Assembly (NCBI GenBank): GCA_948777935.1
Contig: CAQDYY010000004.1
Location: 1-64,000, forward strand
Source of the DNA: an uncultured Clostridia bacterium
Lineage (GTDB): Bacteria > Bacillota > Clostridia > TANB77 > CAG-508
Length of the DNA stretch: 64,000 nt
Direction of reading: 5' to 3'
Each line of letters starts with the position of its first letter. The first letter of the stretch is position 1. The position numbers were made by a program, and so were the translations under genes. The notes under the pieces are model-generated. The model did not search any database and was not told the origin of the DNA. It saw nothing but the letters and a program-made list of their open reading frames with translations. Positions 28,863-38,903 of the stretch are shown one piece after another.

Positions 28863-29069
28863 ATGGAAGATACTAATTTGAACAAAGTAATGTTTACTGC
28901 ATATAAAGATGTAGTAACTGTAAAACAATTAGCAGAAATGCTAGGCATAGGTATAACTCTTGCTTATAGGTTAGTTAAACAAAACGCTATTAAATCTATA
29001 AAAGTTGGTAGAGAATATAAAATCCCTAAACATTGCGTTATAAATTATTTAGAAAAAAAGAGTGTTTAG
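28863..29069 (+). CDS. xis: Excisionase (Tn916 Xis-like, MerR-type winged helix)
   Basis: 68 residues: VTVKQLAEMLGIGITLAYRLVKQNAIKSIKVGREYKIPK is the standard excisionase HTH. AAGGAGG precedes the ATG. Directly upstream of the integrase. Confidence 0.85.
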   Translation: MEDTNLNKVMFTAYKDVVTVKQLAEMLGIGITLAYRLVKQNAIKSIKVGREYKIPKHCVINYLEKKSV

Positions 29070-29142
29070 GCTATTATATTTACTACAAGAAAAAATCAAT
29101 AGTAAATTTAATTTAGTCTGTTACATCGGAAAGGAGTTAAAT

Positions 29143-30385
29143 TTGGTAACAGAAAATTTACAAGTAAACAAAGTATCTGTAAGTTGTCTGCAAGTTAGAA
29201 ATGGTATTTACCAAGCTGTTTTAGAGTATTATGATGAAAATGGAAAAAGACATTTGCCTTGGCGTTCCACAGGACTAAAAGAACGAGGTAACAAGAAACA
29301 AGCTTTAGTAGTTGCAGAACAATTAAAAGAAAAATTAGAAAAAGAATTACAATTAAAAACATTAGATAATGCAGAAACAAACTCAAATACAAATAATACA
29401 ACTGATATTCTATTTATAGAGTATCTTTTTTATTGGCTAAAAATTGTACAACACACAATAGAAAGTTCAACTTTTACTTCTTATAGGCAACAGTCTAATA
29501 ATCACATAAAGAGATATTTTTTAGAACATCCTATAAAATTAAAAGATTTAGAGCCTATTCATATTCAAAATTTTTATAATGAATTGATGGAAAAGTATAA
29601 TCTTACTGCAAATACAGTAATACACCATCATGCTATTATAAGAAAATGTTTAGATTATGCCTTTAAAATGAATGTTATTGTAAGTAATCCTGCTGATAAA
29701 GTACAAAGACCTAAAAAACGGACAATTCATTAATAGTTTCTATAATGAAAGTGAATTAAATAATTTATTTGACATATCTAAAAATGATCCACTAGAACTT
29801 ATTATTTTGATTACTGCTTTTTATGGATTAAGACGAAGTGAAGTTTTAGGCTTACAATGGGATTCTTTTGATTTTGAAAATAAAACAATTACCATTAAAC
29901 ACACTATTACAATTACAAATACAGATGGTAATAATAGGAAAATTGAAGGAAAAGATAGAACAAAAAACAAGTCTAGTTATAGAACTTTACCTTTATTTGA
30001 TGATATTGCAAATATGCTTTTAGATGCAAAAGAAAAACAACAATCCTTCAAAAAAGCTTTTGGTAATAGTTATAGTAAAAAGTATTTGAATTATGTTTTT
30101 GTTAAACCTGATGGAAATATTGTAAGACCTGACTATGTTACACAACACTTTAGTATGTTGCTTGATAAAAATAATATGAGACATATTCGTTTCCATGATT
30201 TAAGGCATTCTTGTGCAAGTTTATTACTTGCTAAAGGTATTCCTATGAAATCAATTCAAGAGTGGCTTGGTCATTCTAATTTTTCCACTACTGCAAACTT
30301 ATATGCTCATTTAGATAGTAACTCTAAAAAAGTTTCTGCTAGTGTTTTAGAAGATACTTTTAAACTTACAGATAAAAAGAAATAA
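29143..30385 (+). CDS. int: Tyrosine site-specific integrase, with a CGGA quadruplet at residue 193
   Basis: TTG start at 29143 follows AAGGAG. Triplet reading breaks after the SAM-like core-binding domain (RPKK, CGG ACA ATT CAT TAA). Reading CGGA (29719..29722) as Gly gives KK-G-QFINSFYNESELNNLFD and one 413-residue enzyme. The catalytic domain has GLRRSEVLGLQW (Arg I), HDLRHSCASLL (HxxR), GHSNFSTT and the Tyr in ANLYAHLD. Active-looking in every motif; an N-terminal AP2-like arm-binding domain precedes. Integrates the element at tRNA-Leu(CAA). Confidence 0.9.
29719..29722 (+). other. CGGA quadruplet codon (Gly193 of integrase)
   Basis: Preceding codon AAA. Triplet reading gives TAA three codons after the CGG; four-base reading joins the core-binding and catalytic domains. 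Confidence 0.88.
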
Positions 30386-30483
30386 ACTGTTGTCTAAATC
30401 TTCGATTTAGTGTCAACAGTTATATGGCTTTAAGCCTGAAAATGAAGAAAGCAACTCTTCATCTTCAAATGGTATTTGAGTTA

Positions 30484-30566
30484 TGGTGTCGATGGTGGGA
30501 ATCGAACCCACATGGTTTCCCGCAGGTTTTTGAGACCTGTGCGTATACCAATTTCGCCACATCGAC
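30484..30566 (-). tRNA. tRNA-Leu (anticodon CAA) carried by the mobile element
   Basis: An 83-nt class II cloverleaf: acceptor GTCGATG/CATCGAC, anticodon stem CAGGT/ACCTG with loop CTCAAAA, long variable arm, T arm GTGGG-TTCGATT-CCCAC, encoded ACCA. It lies inside the element 138 bp from the att core and has the same anticodon as the tRNA gene the element disrupts. Confidence 0.94.
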
Positions 30567-30704
30567 ATATATTTTATAAAAATTAGGCGTTTTACAATTA
30601 TGTTAGATATTTGTTAGATGTTAGAACTAATTTCAGCACTAGCAAATATCTAAACATTACTATTTTCAATATATTTAGGATTTACATATAAAAAAATCCA
30701 TTTA

Positions 30705-30745
30705 GATTTTGAGTCGTGTGCGTCTACCAATTCCGCCACTCGGGC
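30705..30745 (-). pseudogene. 5' half of tRNA-Leu(CAA), at the element's right junction
   Basis: GCCCGAG acceptor strand, D arm and the 5' anticodon stem up to the core GATTTTGAGTC (30705-30715). The matching 3' half is at 20101-20153. Confidence 0.9.
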
Positions 30746-30840
30746 TTATTGTTATTTTTATGTTATATTCTTAGCTTTATGACTTATGTTGTAACTTAAG
30801 ACTTTTCTTCCTAATAACTTTAAGTATATTATCATATTAT

Positions 30841-30876
30841 AAAGAGCCAGTCAAGCACTAGCTCTCTAATTTTTTC
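30841..30876 (-). terminator. Terminator after deoB
   Basis: Stem AGAGCTAG / CTGGCTCT-like (minus strand), just after the deoB stop; partly imperfect. Confidence 0.55.
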
Positions 30877-30877
30877 T

Positions 30878-32056
30878 TTACCTTAATATTTCTTCTTTAA
30901 ATGATTTTCCCTCCAATTGTTCCATACCTAATATATCTAGTATAGTTGCTGATATATCTGCATATGTGCCTCGAATTCCCAAATCTACATTTTCTTTTAC
31001 TTGTTTACTATATACTAGTATTGGTATATATTCTCTATCATGGTCTGTTGAAGGCGTTGATGGGTCATTTCCATGGTCTGCTGTTATTATTAACATATCA
31101 TTTTCTTTCATCTTCCCCATAATTTCTGGAAGCTTACTATCAAAGTATTCTAATGCTCCAGCATATCCTTCTATATTGTTTCTATGTCCATATAACATAT
31201 CAAAGTCTACTAAATTGGTATATATTAACCCTTTTGTATCTTTCTCTATTTCTTTAATAGTTTGACTAATTCCATCCTCATTCCCATTTGTATGAATCAT
31301 TTTTGTCATTCCGCGACCTGAAAATAAATCTTGTATTTTTCCTATTGCAATTACTTCTTTTCCATTTTCTTTTATAACATCTAGCATTGTTCTACCAAAA
31401 GATTCAGATTCAAAGTCTTTTCTATTATATGTTCTTGTGAAATTGTCCTTGCCATCTCCTATAAATGGTCTTGCTATTACTGTCCCTATATTGTACTCTG
31501 GCTTATTTAATATTTCTCTTGCTATTTTACAAATTTCATATAATTTTTGTACTGGAATAACATCCTCATGTGCTGCAATTTGAAAAACACTGTCTGCTGA
31601 TGTATATATTATTGGGTATCCAGTTTTAATATGTTCTTCTCCAAAACGTTTTAATATTTCTGTTCCAGAACCTACTTCGTTGCATAGAACTCCTTTTATC
31701 CCTGCTCTTTTAATAAATTCATCTATTAGTTCTTTTGGAAATGCATTTGGATATGTTTTAAATCCATTTCTTAAAATAAAGCCAGACATCTCCCAATGCC
31801 CTACAGGGCTATTTTTCCCGACAGATTGCTCTATAGCTTTTCCATATGCACCTATAACATTTTCTTCTTTTGGTTCATTTACATTTATGTCTTTAATATT
31901 ATACAATCCCATTTTTTTCATATTAGGTAAGTTTAAGCTAGTATTATTATAAATTCCTCTTAATGTATTTGCTCCTACATCCCCATATTTATCTGCATCT
32001 GGTAGTTCACCTACTCCAAAACTATCTAAAACAATTACAATCGCTCTATTAATCAT
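30878..32056 (-). CDS. deoB: Phosphopentomutase
   Basis: 392 residues of the alkaline-phosphatase superfamily, interconverting ribose-1-P and ribose-5-P. VLDSFGVGELPDA supplies the first metal Asp; GKNSPVGHWEMSG contains the phosphorylated residue region; ITADHGNDPSTPSTDHDREY supplies metal ligands. Start overlaps the end of the upstream 761-residue gene. Confidence 0.95.
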   Translation of the reverse strand: MINRAIVIVLDSFGVGELPDADKYGDVGANTLRGIYNNTSLNLPNMKKMGLYNIKDINVNEPKEENVIGAYGKAIEQSVGKNSPVGHWEMSGFILRNGFKTYPNAFPKELIDEFIKRAGIKGVLCNEVGSGTEILKRFGEEHIKTGYPIIYTSADSVFQIAAHEDVIPVQKLYEICKIAREILNKPEYNIGTVIARPFIGDGKDNFTRTYNRKDFESESFGRTMLDVIKENGKEVIAIGKIQDLFSGRGMTKMIHTNGNEDGISQTIKEIEKDTKGLIYTNLVDFDMLYGHRNNIEGYAGALEYFDSKLPEIMGKMKENDMLIITADHGNDPSTPSTDHDREYIPILVYSKQVKENVDLGIRGTYADISATILDILGMEQLEGKSFKEEILR

Positions 32057-34331
32057 TTTCTTCCTTCTTTCTTAAATCATATTCATAAACATTAATTTTT
32101 ATAGTATTAACTTTTAATTCATCTTTTATATTAGTAACTCTAAACTCATCTTTCTCTTTTAATATAGTTTCATAATCACTTAGCTTTATTAAGCATTTTG
32201 ATTTAATATCCATTCCTAATGGTAATGTTTTATTATTATTATCGTAGTAAATACTGTTTGTAAAATAAACAATTGGCATATTCTCTTTTATATCTAATTT
32301 ATATAAATTCAACTCTTTTTCATTAATATTTTCTTTTAACATTTCTTCTGGATTTATACAAAATACCTGCATTGCATTTTCTTCTAAGTCTTTATCGCCT
32401 ACATAATATATTGGAACTGAAATAGGTGAACTGCTTTTATCTATTGCTTCATATATAATGTTTAAAATATCTAACATTTTATCTTGATATTCTTCTAAGT
32501 TTAAATTTTTTGTTACATCTAAAATTTTTAGCTTATCTTTCATGTTTTCTCTATGCTTTTTCCCTGATAATACTTGTATTTTTGTATTATCTCCTACAAC
32601 ATTTCCAAATAAATCAAAATTTTCTGTATTAAATAAGATTCTTTCTTCTTCAGCTTGTTTTTTTAGTTCTTTTAGACTCTCTTCTAATAAATCTTTATTA
32701 TCACAGTCATTTAAAACTTTTAATAGCTCAGTTGTGGCAATAAATATAGCATCTGTTTCTTTATTATTTAAATTATTTCTTTGTTTTTTATCAATTAAGT
32801 TCCCTATTTCTTTAAAATCCTCATTATAATCAAATACTTTTTCTAATTTATTATCTTGTATTTGATCTTCCTTAGTTCCCTCTTGTAATAAGTTTTGCTC
32901 ATCTTTATTTGCAAATTTCCAAAACTCAAATATGTTCTTTTCATGCTTGTCTATTTCCTCAATATATAAAGTAGCATTTTCAATCTTTTTTGATATAGCC
33001 TTTATTTTTCGTTCTTGAGCTTCTATATCTAATTTAAAGTTCTTTACATTTTGTAAAACCTCATCTAAATCTTTACATATTTTTATTATATCTTCTATTG
33101 TGTAATATTCTTTTTGTATAAATTCTATTTCTTTTGTTTCTTCTTTTGGTAATTCTTCTACATTTTGCTTTATATCTTCTTGTACATTTTTATCTAATTC
33201 TTTTTGTATTTTTTTAGACTTAAAAAAATACTTTACTTTACCAAAAAAAGTTTTCTTACATTCTAAATACGTAGCTATTTGCTTTTCTTTTATAAAGTAT
33301 TCTTGCTCTTTTTTTAAACCTTCTTTTTTTAACTTTTCTAGATTTATTTGTAACCTCTTGCTATTTTCTAACTCTGTATTTATTTGATTTTTCATATTTT
33401 CATATTCTTTTACTAAAAGTTCCATTAAGCTATCATATGTGATCTTCTTTTTGCCATATATAAAGTCTAGCCCACCTAAATAATTGACTTTTAGTTTGAA
33501 TTTGTAGTAATGTGGCATTTCTGTATTTAAAATAAATAACGCTTTTAACAATTTATAAAATTTTTCTACTTCTTCTTTATCTTGAAATTTTATTTTATAT
33601 TCACTTTGTATATTTTCATACACATGTGCTTTTCCTACAATTTGAAGACTCATATTGCCTTCTTTATCATAAACTTCATATGTGATTGGCCAATCTTTTG
33701 CAAAAAAACATATATATTTTTCAAGGTCTAATATTTGTGAAGATTTTAAGTATTCTCCCGAGTATTCTTCATGCGAAATTGGTACATATATGAATTCTTC
33801 TTTTTTGGATTTCTTTAGTTCTATTTGCTTTTTTAATAAATAGAAAAAAGCTGCATAATCTAGATCTTCTGTAGGTACTAGCATAAAGTATGTGTCTTCT
33901 ATATCTGAATAGTATATTTGCCATAGGTAATTTGAGTTAAATTTTACAAGAAATGGCACTTGTTTTTTTAATTCTTTTTGTTTACTCTCTAAATCTTCTA
34001 TTTCACTTAAATTTACTTGTTTTAGCATTTTTAAAAATGTAGCATAATTTATAATGTTCTCTTCTTGCTTAGAATCTAAATAATCTGCAATACTCTTTGC
34101 TTGTTTATATTTCTCTATAATAGTATTTAACCTATTACATGGTGTTAGTAAAATTCTTATTTTAGATATAGGAATATATCTATATACTCTATACTTGTTT
34201 TCTTCTATATTTTTTGACGGTCTATAATCTATTTTCTTTGTTTGTTTTAAAAAAGCTGGTATTTTTGCTAAATTCAAGCCAATATATTCTAATTTTGATA
34301 ATACTGTATCTTCTTTTGTATTCTTTGTCAT
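32049..34331 (-). CDS. Large charged coiled-coil protein, unknown function
   Basis: About 760 residues from ATG 34331 (GTGGAGG upstream; the frame extends 12 bp further). Highly charged, with coiled-coil segments around residues 330-380 and 430-480, and no signal peptide or long hydrophobic helix. Not a family I recognise. The stop overlaps the deoB start, so they share a transcript. Confidence 0.7.
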   Translation of the reverse strand: MTKNTKEDTVLSKLEYIGLNLAKIPAFLKQTKKIDYRPSKNIEENKYRVYRYIPISKIRILLTPCNRLNTIIEKYKQAKSIADYLDSKQEENIINYATFLKMLKQVNLSEIEDLESKQKELKKQVPFLVKFNSNYLWQIYYSDIEDTYFMLVPTEDLDYAAFFYLLKKQIELKKSKKEEFIYVPISHEEYSGEYLKSSQILDLEKYICFFAKDWPITYEVYDKEGNMSLQIVGKAHVYENIQSEYKIKFQDKEEVEKFYKLLKALFILNTEMPHYYKFKLKVNYLGGLDFIYGKKKITYDSLMELLVKEYENMKNQINTELENSKRLQINLEKLKKEGLKKEQEYFIKEKQIATYLECKKTFFGKVKYFFKSKKIQKELDKNVQEDIKQNVEELPKEETKEIEFIQKEYYTIEDIIKICKDLDEVLQNVKNFKLDIEAQERKIKAISKKIENATLYIEEIDKHEKNIFEFWKFANKDEQNLLQEGTKEDQIQDNKLEKVFDYNEDFKEIGNLIDKKQRNNLNNKETDAIFIATTELLKVLNDCDNKDLLEESLKELKKQAEEERILFNTENFDLFGNVVGDNTKIQVLSGKKHRENMKDKLKILDVTKNLNLEEYQDKMLDILNIIYEAIDKSSSPISVPIYYVGDKDLEENAMQVFCINPEEMLKENINEKELNLYKLDIKENMPIVYFTNSIYYDNNNKTLPLGMDIKSKCLIKLSDYETILKEKDEFRVTNIKDELKVNTIKINVYEYDLRKKEEND

Positions 34332-34424
34332 AATATCCTCCACTTTTTAGTTTCTTTTAAGTAGTATATCACAAAAAAATGATTCATACAATTTCAGAAT
34401 CATTTTTTTCATTGTATACAACAA

Positions 34425-34680
34425 AAACCCCGCCTTAGCCGTCATTCTCAAGAGATTTTACGGACCTGTACTCACACAGGTGGGTGCTTACCTAAATACT
34501 CCTGGGTTTCTTACATTCAGTAAGCATACACGCCATATTTAGAGGTCGGCTCCCAATTCCAAAACTTGTAGGTTCTAAAATATCTTGTTTGTCGTACTAC
34601 GCAGGGATTTTAAGACTGTAAGAATCTTTTTGTGGTTTCCACCACTTACGAATTCTTAAATTCTTTTCTTCTATTTACTT
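34425..34680 (-). ncRNA. ssrS: Probable 6S RNA
   Basis: Structured GC-richer block in an otherwise AT-rich gap. The minus strand contains AGAACCTACAAGTTTTGGAA, ATTGGGAGCC, TATGGCGTGTATGC and GCACCCACCTG...CAGGTCCGTAAAAT, as I recall from Firmicutes 6S RNAs, ending in a GGCGGGGTTTTT tail. A plausible sigma-A promoter (TTGAAA, about 17 bp, GATAAT-like) lies at about 34690-34725. 6S RNA binds RNA polymerase holoenzyme and tunes transcription in stationary phase. Identification is by recalled motifs. Confidence 0.65.
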
Positions 34681-34863
34681 TGTATATTTATATTATCATA
34701 TGAAAACATATTTTTTCAAATATTGCTTTTTGTTGTTTTTATCCTTTAAACCTATTTTAATTTGTTTATCTTTAGTTTATATATTATACTCTATATTATT
34801 CACATTATTTTAAATGTTGCATAAGTTTTCTTAATTTGATAAAATATTAATTAATGTTTTGTG

Positions 34864-34893
34864 AAAAGACGTGTTTATATACGTCTTTTTTCT
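34864..34893 (-). terminator. Terminator after uppP
   Basis: AAAAGACGT...ACGTCTTTT stem in the 3' flank of uppP. Confidence 0.7.
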
Positions 34894-34898
34894 ATGTT

Positions 34899-35696
34899 CT
34901 ATAATACAAAAGTCAACACAATAATTGCAATACCTAGAATAACACGATAAATTGCAAAACCCTTGAAGCTTCCTTTTTTTAGATACTCTAGCAAGAATTT
35001 TATTACTACTATTCCTGTTATAAAACTAAATAGCACCCCCATAAAGAAAGCAAGTGTAAATTCAAAATCTTTTATACTTACTAATACTGCTGCTAAAATA
35101 ATTGGTGTTGATAGTAAAAATGAATATTTTGCTGCACTTTCTCTATCTAGTTTTAACGCTCTTGCAACTGTCATTGTTATACCCGACCTCGAAGTTCCCG
35201 GAAATGCTGCTGCTATTGCTTGTGATAATCCTATTAAAAATGATTGCTTAAATGTCATGTTCTCAAGTTTTACTTCTGATTTTGATTTCTTATCTACTAC
35301 ATATAAAACAATACCTAAAACAATAAGTGCTATTGCTATTAGTATCATTTCTATTCCAAATTTTTCACATATTTTATCTGATAATTTATCTAATACTAAA
35401 CTTAAAATTCCTGTTGGTATTGTTACAATAACTATGTACCAAAATAATCTTCCTTCTGTTGACTTTTTCTTTTTTACAACTTGGTTATATCCTCCTTTAA
35501 ATAAAGCTAACCAATCTTTAAAGAAAAATATCGTTATTGCAAGTAATGTTCCCAAATGTAAGGCAACATCAAAACTTTCTGGCATTTCCCACTTAAATAT
35601 CCATGGTATAATGTTTAAATGTGCTGAACTTGATATTGGTAGCAGTTCAGTTAACCCTTGTACTATTCCTAAAATAATTGCTTGTATAATTGTCAT
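34899..35696 (-). CDS. uppP: Undecaprenyl-diphosphatase (BacA/UppP)
   Basis: 265 residues with about eight membrane helices. Motifs: GIVQGLTELLPISSSAHL at residues 10-27 and AFPGTSRSGITM near 166-177. Recycles undecaprenyl carrier for wall synthesis. Gly codons preceded by C here (TCG GGT, CCG GGA) span boundaries and are normal triplets. Confidence 0.95.
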   Translation of the reverse strand: MTIIQAIILGIVQGLTELLPISSSAHLNIIPWIFKWEMPESFDVALHLGTLLAITIFFFKDWLALFKGGYNQVVKKKKSTEGRLFWYIVIVTIPTGILSLVLDKLSDKICEKFGIEMILIAIALIVLGIVLYVVDKKSKSEVKLENMTFKQSFLIGLSQAIAAAFPGTSRSGITMTVARALKLDRESAAKYSFLLSTPIILAAVLVSIKDFEFTLAFFMGVLFSFITGIVVIKFLLEYLKKGSFKGFAIYRVILGIAIIVLTFVL

Positions 35697-35763
35697 AATT
35701 TTTTACCTCTTTTCCTTTGTTTTTATATAATTTAAATTTTTAATAACTCTTTCCATTTGATTT

Positions 35764-36630
35764 TTAATTATTATCTATTTCTTTAAACATATTTAATAAT
35801 GTTTCTTTCATAAATTCTGCTGATGTAACTGGTGATACTTTTCCTGGAAGTGATAATGCCCAATTAAATTTTATGCCTAATTCTTTTACTGCTTGTTTAT
35901 CTACTCCCCCTGGTGCAGATGCCAAATCTATAATTAAAGCATCTTCTTTTACTTGTTCTAACATATCTTTATCTAATACTACATATGGTATTGTATTAAT
36001 AATAATATCAAATCTATTTAGATTTTCTTTTAATTCTATTAGATTGATTGGCTCATATCCATATGCCTTTATCCATGCAAGATCTGTTGTTTTTCTTGCT
36101 TCACATGCTACTCTTGCTCCAATTCCATCTAACATTTTAGATAGCACTTTCCCTATTCTTCCAAATCCTAGTACTAGTACATTATTCCCATGTAAATTCT
36201 TTGGTGTTTCATTAATTGCAATTTGAATTGCTCCTTCAGCTGTAGAAATTGCATTTAATACAGCTAATTCTTCTCTTTTTATAATATCTAAAATTGTAAT
36301 GTCTTTTTCTTCTACCATTTCGTACACTTCTTGCTTAATAGAACCTGCAATAAATGTTTTTCCTCCTATTTCATTTATTAAGTCTTCTATTTGGACTTTT
36401 TCCTCACTAAATGGTGTATTTACAAATTCTCCAGTACTAGACAATGGCAATGGTCCTAATACAATATCTGCATCTTTTACACATTCTTTTATATTGTTAG
36501 TTTTAGTATCTACAAGTTCATGTGCCTTTTCTAGCGCATATGTCTTTACATTATAGTTTTCTTTTTTTAGCATAGAAGCTAATTTAACAATTCTTAAGTC
36601 TCCACCAATAATAGCTATATTTTTAATCAT
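35764..36630 (-). CDS. dpaA: Dipicolinate synthase subunit A
   Basis: 288 residues, an NAD(P)-binding Rossmann protein: N-terminal IAIIGGDLR and a central VLVLGFGRIGKVLSKML near residue 157. It fits SpoVFA, which with SpoVFB makes dipicolinic acid in the mother cell. No dpaB is adjacent. Together with the sporulation genes elsewhere this supports an endospore former. Confidence 0.85.
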   Translation of the reverse strand: MIKNIAIIGGDLRIVKLASMLKKENYNVKTYALEKAHELVDTKTNNIKECVKDADIVLGPLPLSSTGEFVNTPFSEEKVQIEDLINEIGGKTFIAGSIKQEVYEMVEEKDITILDIIKREELAVLNAISTAEGAIQIAINETPKNLHGNNVLVLGFGRIGKVLSKMLDGIGARVACEARKTTDLAWIKAYGYEPINLIELKENLNRFDIIINTIPYVVLDKDMLEQVKEDALIIDLASAPGGVDKQAVKELGIKFNWALSLPGKVSPVTSAEFMKETLLNMFKEIDNN

Positions 36631-36676
36631 CTAATCACATTCCTTTCTTATTTAATTGTATTTTTGTTTTCTAAAA

Positions 36677-37879
36677 TTATTCTTCTCTTTCTTTTTGTAT
36701 ATCTTTTCTAATTTCTTTGTATTCTTTTTTATTTGTTTGCTCATTTCGGCTTAATTTTCCTACTATTTTAGTTGTTTCTTCTAAATGTTTTTGTACTTTC
36801 TTTTCTTTTTTTGTTAATTCTAATGGTTTTGGTTCTACTTCTTCTAAATTAGGAAAGTTCATATGTGCTTTTATTGGGATAAATACTGGCTCTTTTTCTG
36901 CCTTTTTATACATATATGGATCAATCTCAATTGCTACATTTAAATAATTAATGGCATTTTCCTTTTCTCCACGAAGCATACATATTTTAGCTAAATTATA
37001 GTATGCTTTTGGCTCTAATAGGTTGTCTGCTAATGCATTCATAAAGTATTTTTCTGCTTCATCTAAATCGTTATATATAAAACTAATTTGTCCTAAACTA
37101 TAATAAGAATTGTAAAGAAGTGTGTTAATTTCTGCTGCTTTTTCGTAACAAATTTTTGCATTTTGGAAATCGTTTAACATTGTATATACCATTCCCATAT
37201 TGTAATATAGTTCATAACTTGTTGGATTATATTTTAATGCTTCATTATACATATTTGCAGCTTCCTTATAACGTTCTTGTTCACAGTATATATCTCCTAA
37301 AAGCTCTGTTGCTTCTATCATATCTGGCTTTTTACGTAATAAGTTTTCTAACATTTCTGATGCTTCTTGCTTTTTATCTAATTCATTTAAAAGATACGAT
37401 ATTTGATAATATGAGTTATAATCTTTTTTGTTAATATCTATTACTTGTACATATTCGTCTATTGCTTTTCTCATTCCGCCTTCTTTTTCATAAATTTTAG
37501 CTAGCATTTTATGTCCTAAATAACTTTCTGGATATTTTGTTACTAACTTTATTAAAAAGTTTTTGCTAAGCTTGTTATTATTAAAGAATGTAGCAATTTT
37601 ACTAAGTGTAATGTATATAAGTTCTGAAAAATTTACATTTTTAAATTCTATATAAATAATTACTGCTGGAATTATAACAGAAATTAAATAAATAAGTATT
37701 CTTATAAATGTATTTATTTTCCATCTAAATATAATTTCTATGAAATTTATTGCAATTCCAAGTGCTTGTAAACAAAGAACTACAACATAGTTTGTATCAT
37801 TTTTCTTAATCATTTTAAAGAACATGATAACAAATAAGGAAAATGCTAATACATTAAATATAATTTTTTCTGCTAACAT
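36677..37879 (-). CDS. Membrane-anchored TPR-repeat protein
   Basis: 400 residues. Four hydrophobic segments lie in the first 90 residues, then about six TPR units over about 120-340 (for example YNPTSYELYYNMGMVYTMLN and AEKYFMNALADN), then a charged tail. Probably an assembly scaffold at the membrane; partner unknown. Confidence 0.72.
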   Translation of the reverse strand: MLAEKIIFNVLAFSLFVIMFFKMIKKNDTNYVVVLCLQALGIAINFIEIIFRWKINTFIRILIYLISVIIPAVIIYIEFKNVNFSELIYITLSKIATFFNNNKLSKNFLIKLVTKYPESYLGHKMLAKIYEKEGGMRKAIDEYVQVIDINKKDYNSYYQISYLLNELDKKQEASEMLENLLRKKPDMIEATELLGDIYCEQERYKEAANMYNEALKYNPTSYELYYNMGMVYTMLNDFQNAKICYEKAAEINTLLYNSYYSLGQISFIYNDLDEAEKYFMNALADNLLEPKAYYNLAKICMLRGEKENAINYLNVAIEIDPYMYKKAEKEPVFIPIKAHMNFPNLEEVEPKPLELTKKEKKVQKHLEETTKIVGKLSRNEQTNKKEYKEIRKDIQKEREE

Positions 37880-38328
37880 GATTTTCCCCTTTCTTTTTGT
37901 TTATGTACCTATTTTATGACATTTTTTTAAAAAAGTCCATAGTATTAGCAAAATTTAGAATAACTTGTTTAATTATTCAATGCTTTTTTGAAAACATCTC
38001 TATATGAATAATTTTGTAAGAACCCTCCGTCAGTGCTTCGCACTGCCAGCCACTGCATAAGATATCTGTAATGCTCACTAACGTTCGCTAACAGCTATCT
38101 TAACCTCCCTTGAGTAAAGGAGGCTTTTCTCTACATTTTTAAATAAACTATTCTAGTCTAAAACAGTAGAGTAAAGGCCCCTTTATTTAAGGGGGCTGTC
38201 GTTCGTAAGAACGACTGGGGGTTCTAATATACGCAACATTTTGCCTTTAAGGCTTTGAATAATTACTAACTTGCTTAATATATTACCCTATGCTATAATA
38301 CAAAAAAAAAGAATTAGGAGTTAATTTT
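37880..38328. other. Intergenic region dominated by a dispersed repeat
   Basis: 449 bp without a supported gene. It is almost filled by the 250-bp repeat listed separately; the remaining ends are AT-rich and include the AGGAG ribosome-binding site of the next gene. Confidence 0.6.
37981..38230. repeat. About 250-bp dispersed structured repeat, copy 1
   Basis: Bounded by AAGAACCCTCCGTCA and GACTGGGGGTTCT, with AAGGAGGC/GCCTCCTT-like and CCCCTTTA/TAAGGGGG pairing inside. The second copy at 57400-57646 is closely similar. Resembles a MITE or repeat RNA; no ORF. Confidence 0.75.
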
Positions 38329-38890
38329 ATGAGAATTGGAATTGATATTGATGATGTTATTACTGATACTTCTTTTGCTATGAAGGATTATGTAATGAAA
38401 TATGATAAAGATGGAGAAATACAGGAACATATGGTAGATGTAATGCGTGGCGACCCTTCTACACCTAATGTTTATAAATTTTGTTTAGATAATTATCTTA
38501 AAATTTTTAAAGCTACAAAAGTAAAAGAAAATGCAAGTGAAGTAATTCGGCCGTTTTATTGAAAATGGACATGATGTTTATATTGTTACTGCAAGAGGAG
38601 AAGAAAGAGAATTATTTAAGGGAACTGAAGATTTTACCATAAACTATTTAGAATCAAACAATATCCCCTATTCAAAAATATTGTTTAACTGTATAGATAA
38701 AGCTTCTATATGTAAAGAAAACAATATTGATTTACTAGTAGATGATTCTATTAAGCATTGTGAGGCAGTACATAACGAAAATATAAAAAGTATATTGTTT
38801 ACTTCTGTAGTTAATAAAAATCTTCCCACACAGATTGAACGAGTTGATAATTGGTTAGAACTAGAAGAAAAAATAAATGGAATGAAATAG
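38329..38890 (+). CDS. 5' nucleotidase-like HAD protein, with a CGGC quadruplet at residue 74
   Basis: Triplet reading stops at 77 codons. Reading CGGC (38548..38551) as Gly gives a 186-residue protein: VI-G-RFIENGHDVYIVTARGEE. HAD motif I is IDIDDVITDT, motif II IVTARG, motif IV LLVDDSIKHC. It fits the small 5'(3')-deoxyribonucleotidase-like family. Here the restored residue is not a known invariant, so Gly versus Arg-plus-slip cannot be told from the family alone. Confidence 0.75.
38548..38551 (+). other. CGGC quadruplet codon (residue 74 of nucleotidase)
   Basis: The only site with C in position four; followed by CGT. Preceding codon ATT. Triplet reading reaches TGA three codons later. 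Confidence 0.75.
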
Positions 38891-38903
38891 TATTTTTTTC
38901 TCT

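Larger units (their letters stand above)
20143..30715. mobile_element. Integrative mobilizable element (about 10.56 kb) in tRNA-Leu(CAA)
   Basis: Bounded by the direct 11-bp core GATTTTGAGTC at 20143-20153 and 30705-30715. The outer flanks are the 3' and 5' halves of one tRNA-Leu gene. Cargo: DUF4238 protein, MobV relaxase, TnpV, HipA-like kinase module, repeat protein, DUF6076-like protein, HTH protein, Xis, tyrosine integrase and a complete tRNA-Leu(CAA). No conjugation genes are present, so it would need a helper. Integrase and kinase each contain one CGGA quadruplet. Confidence 0.9.
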
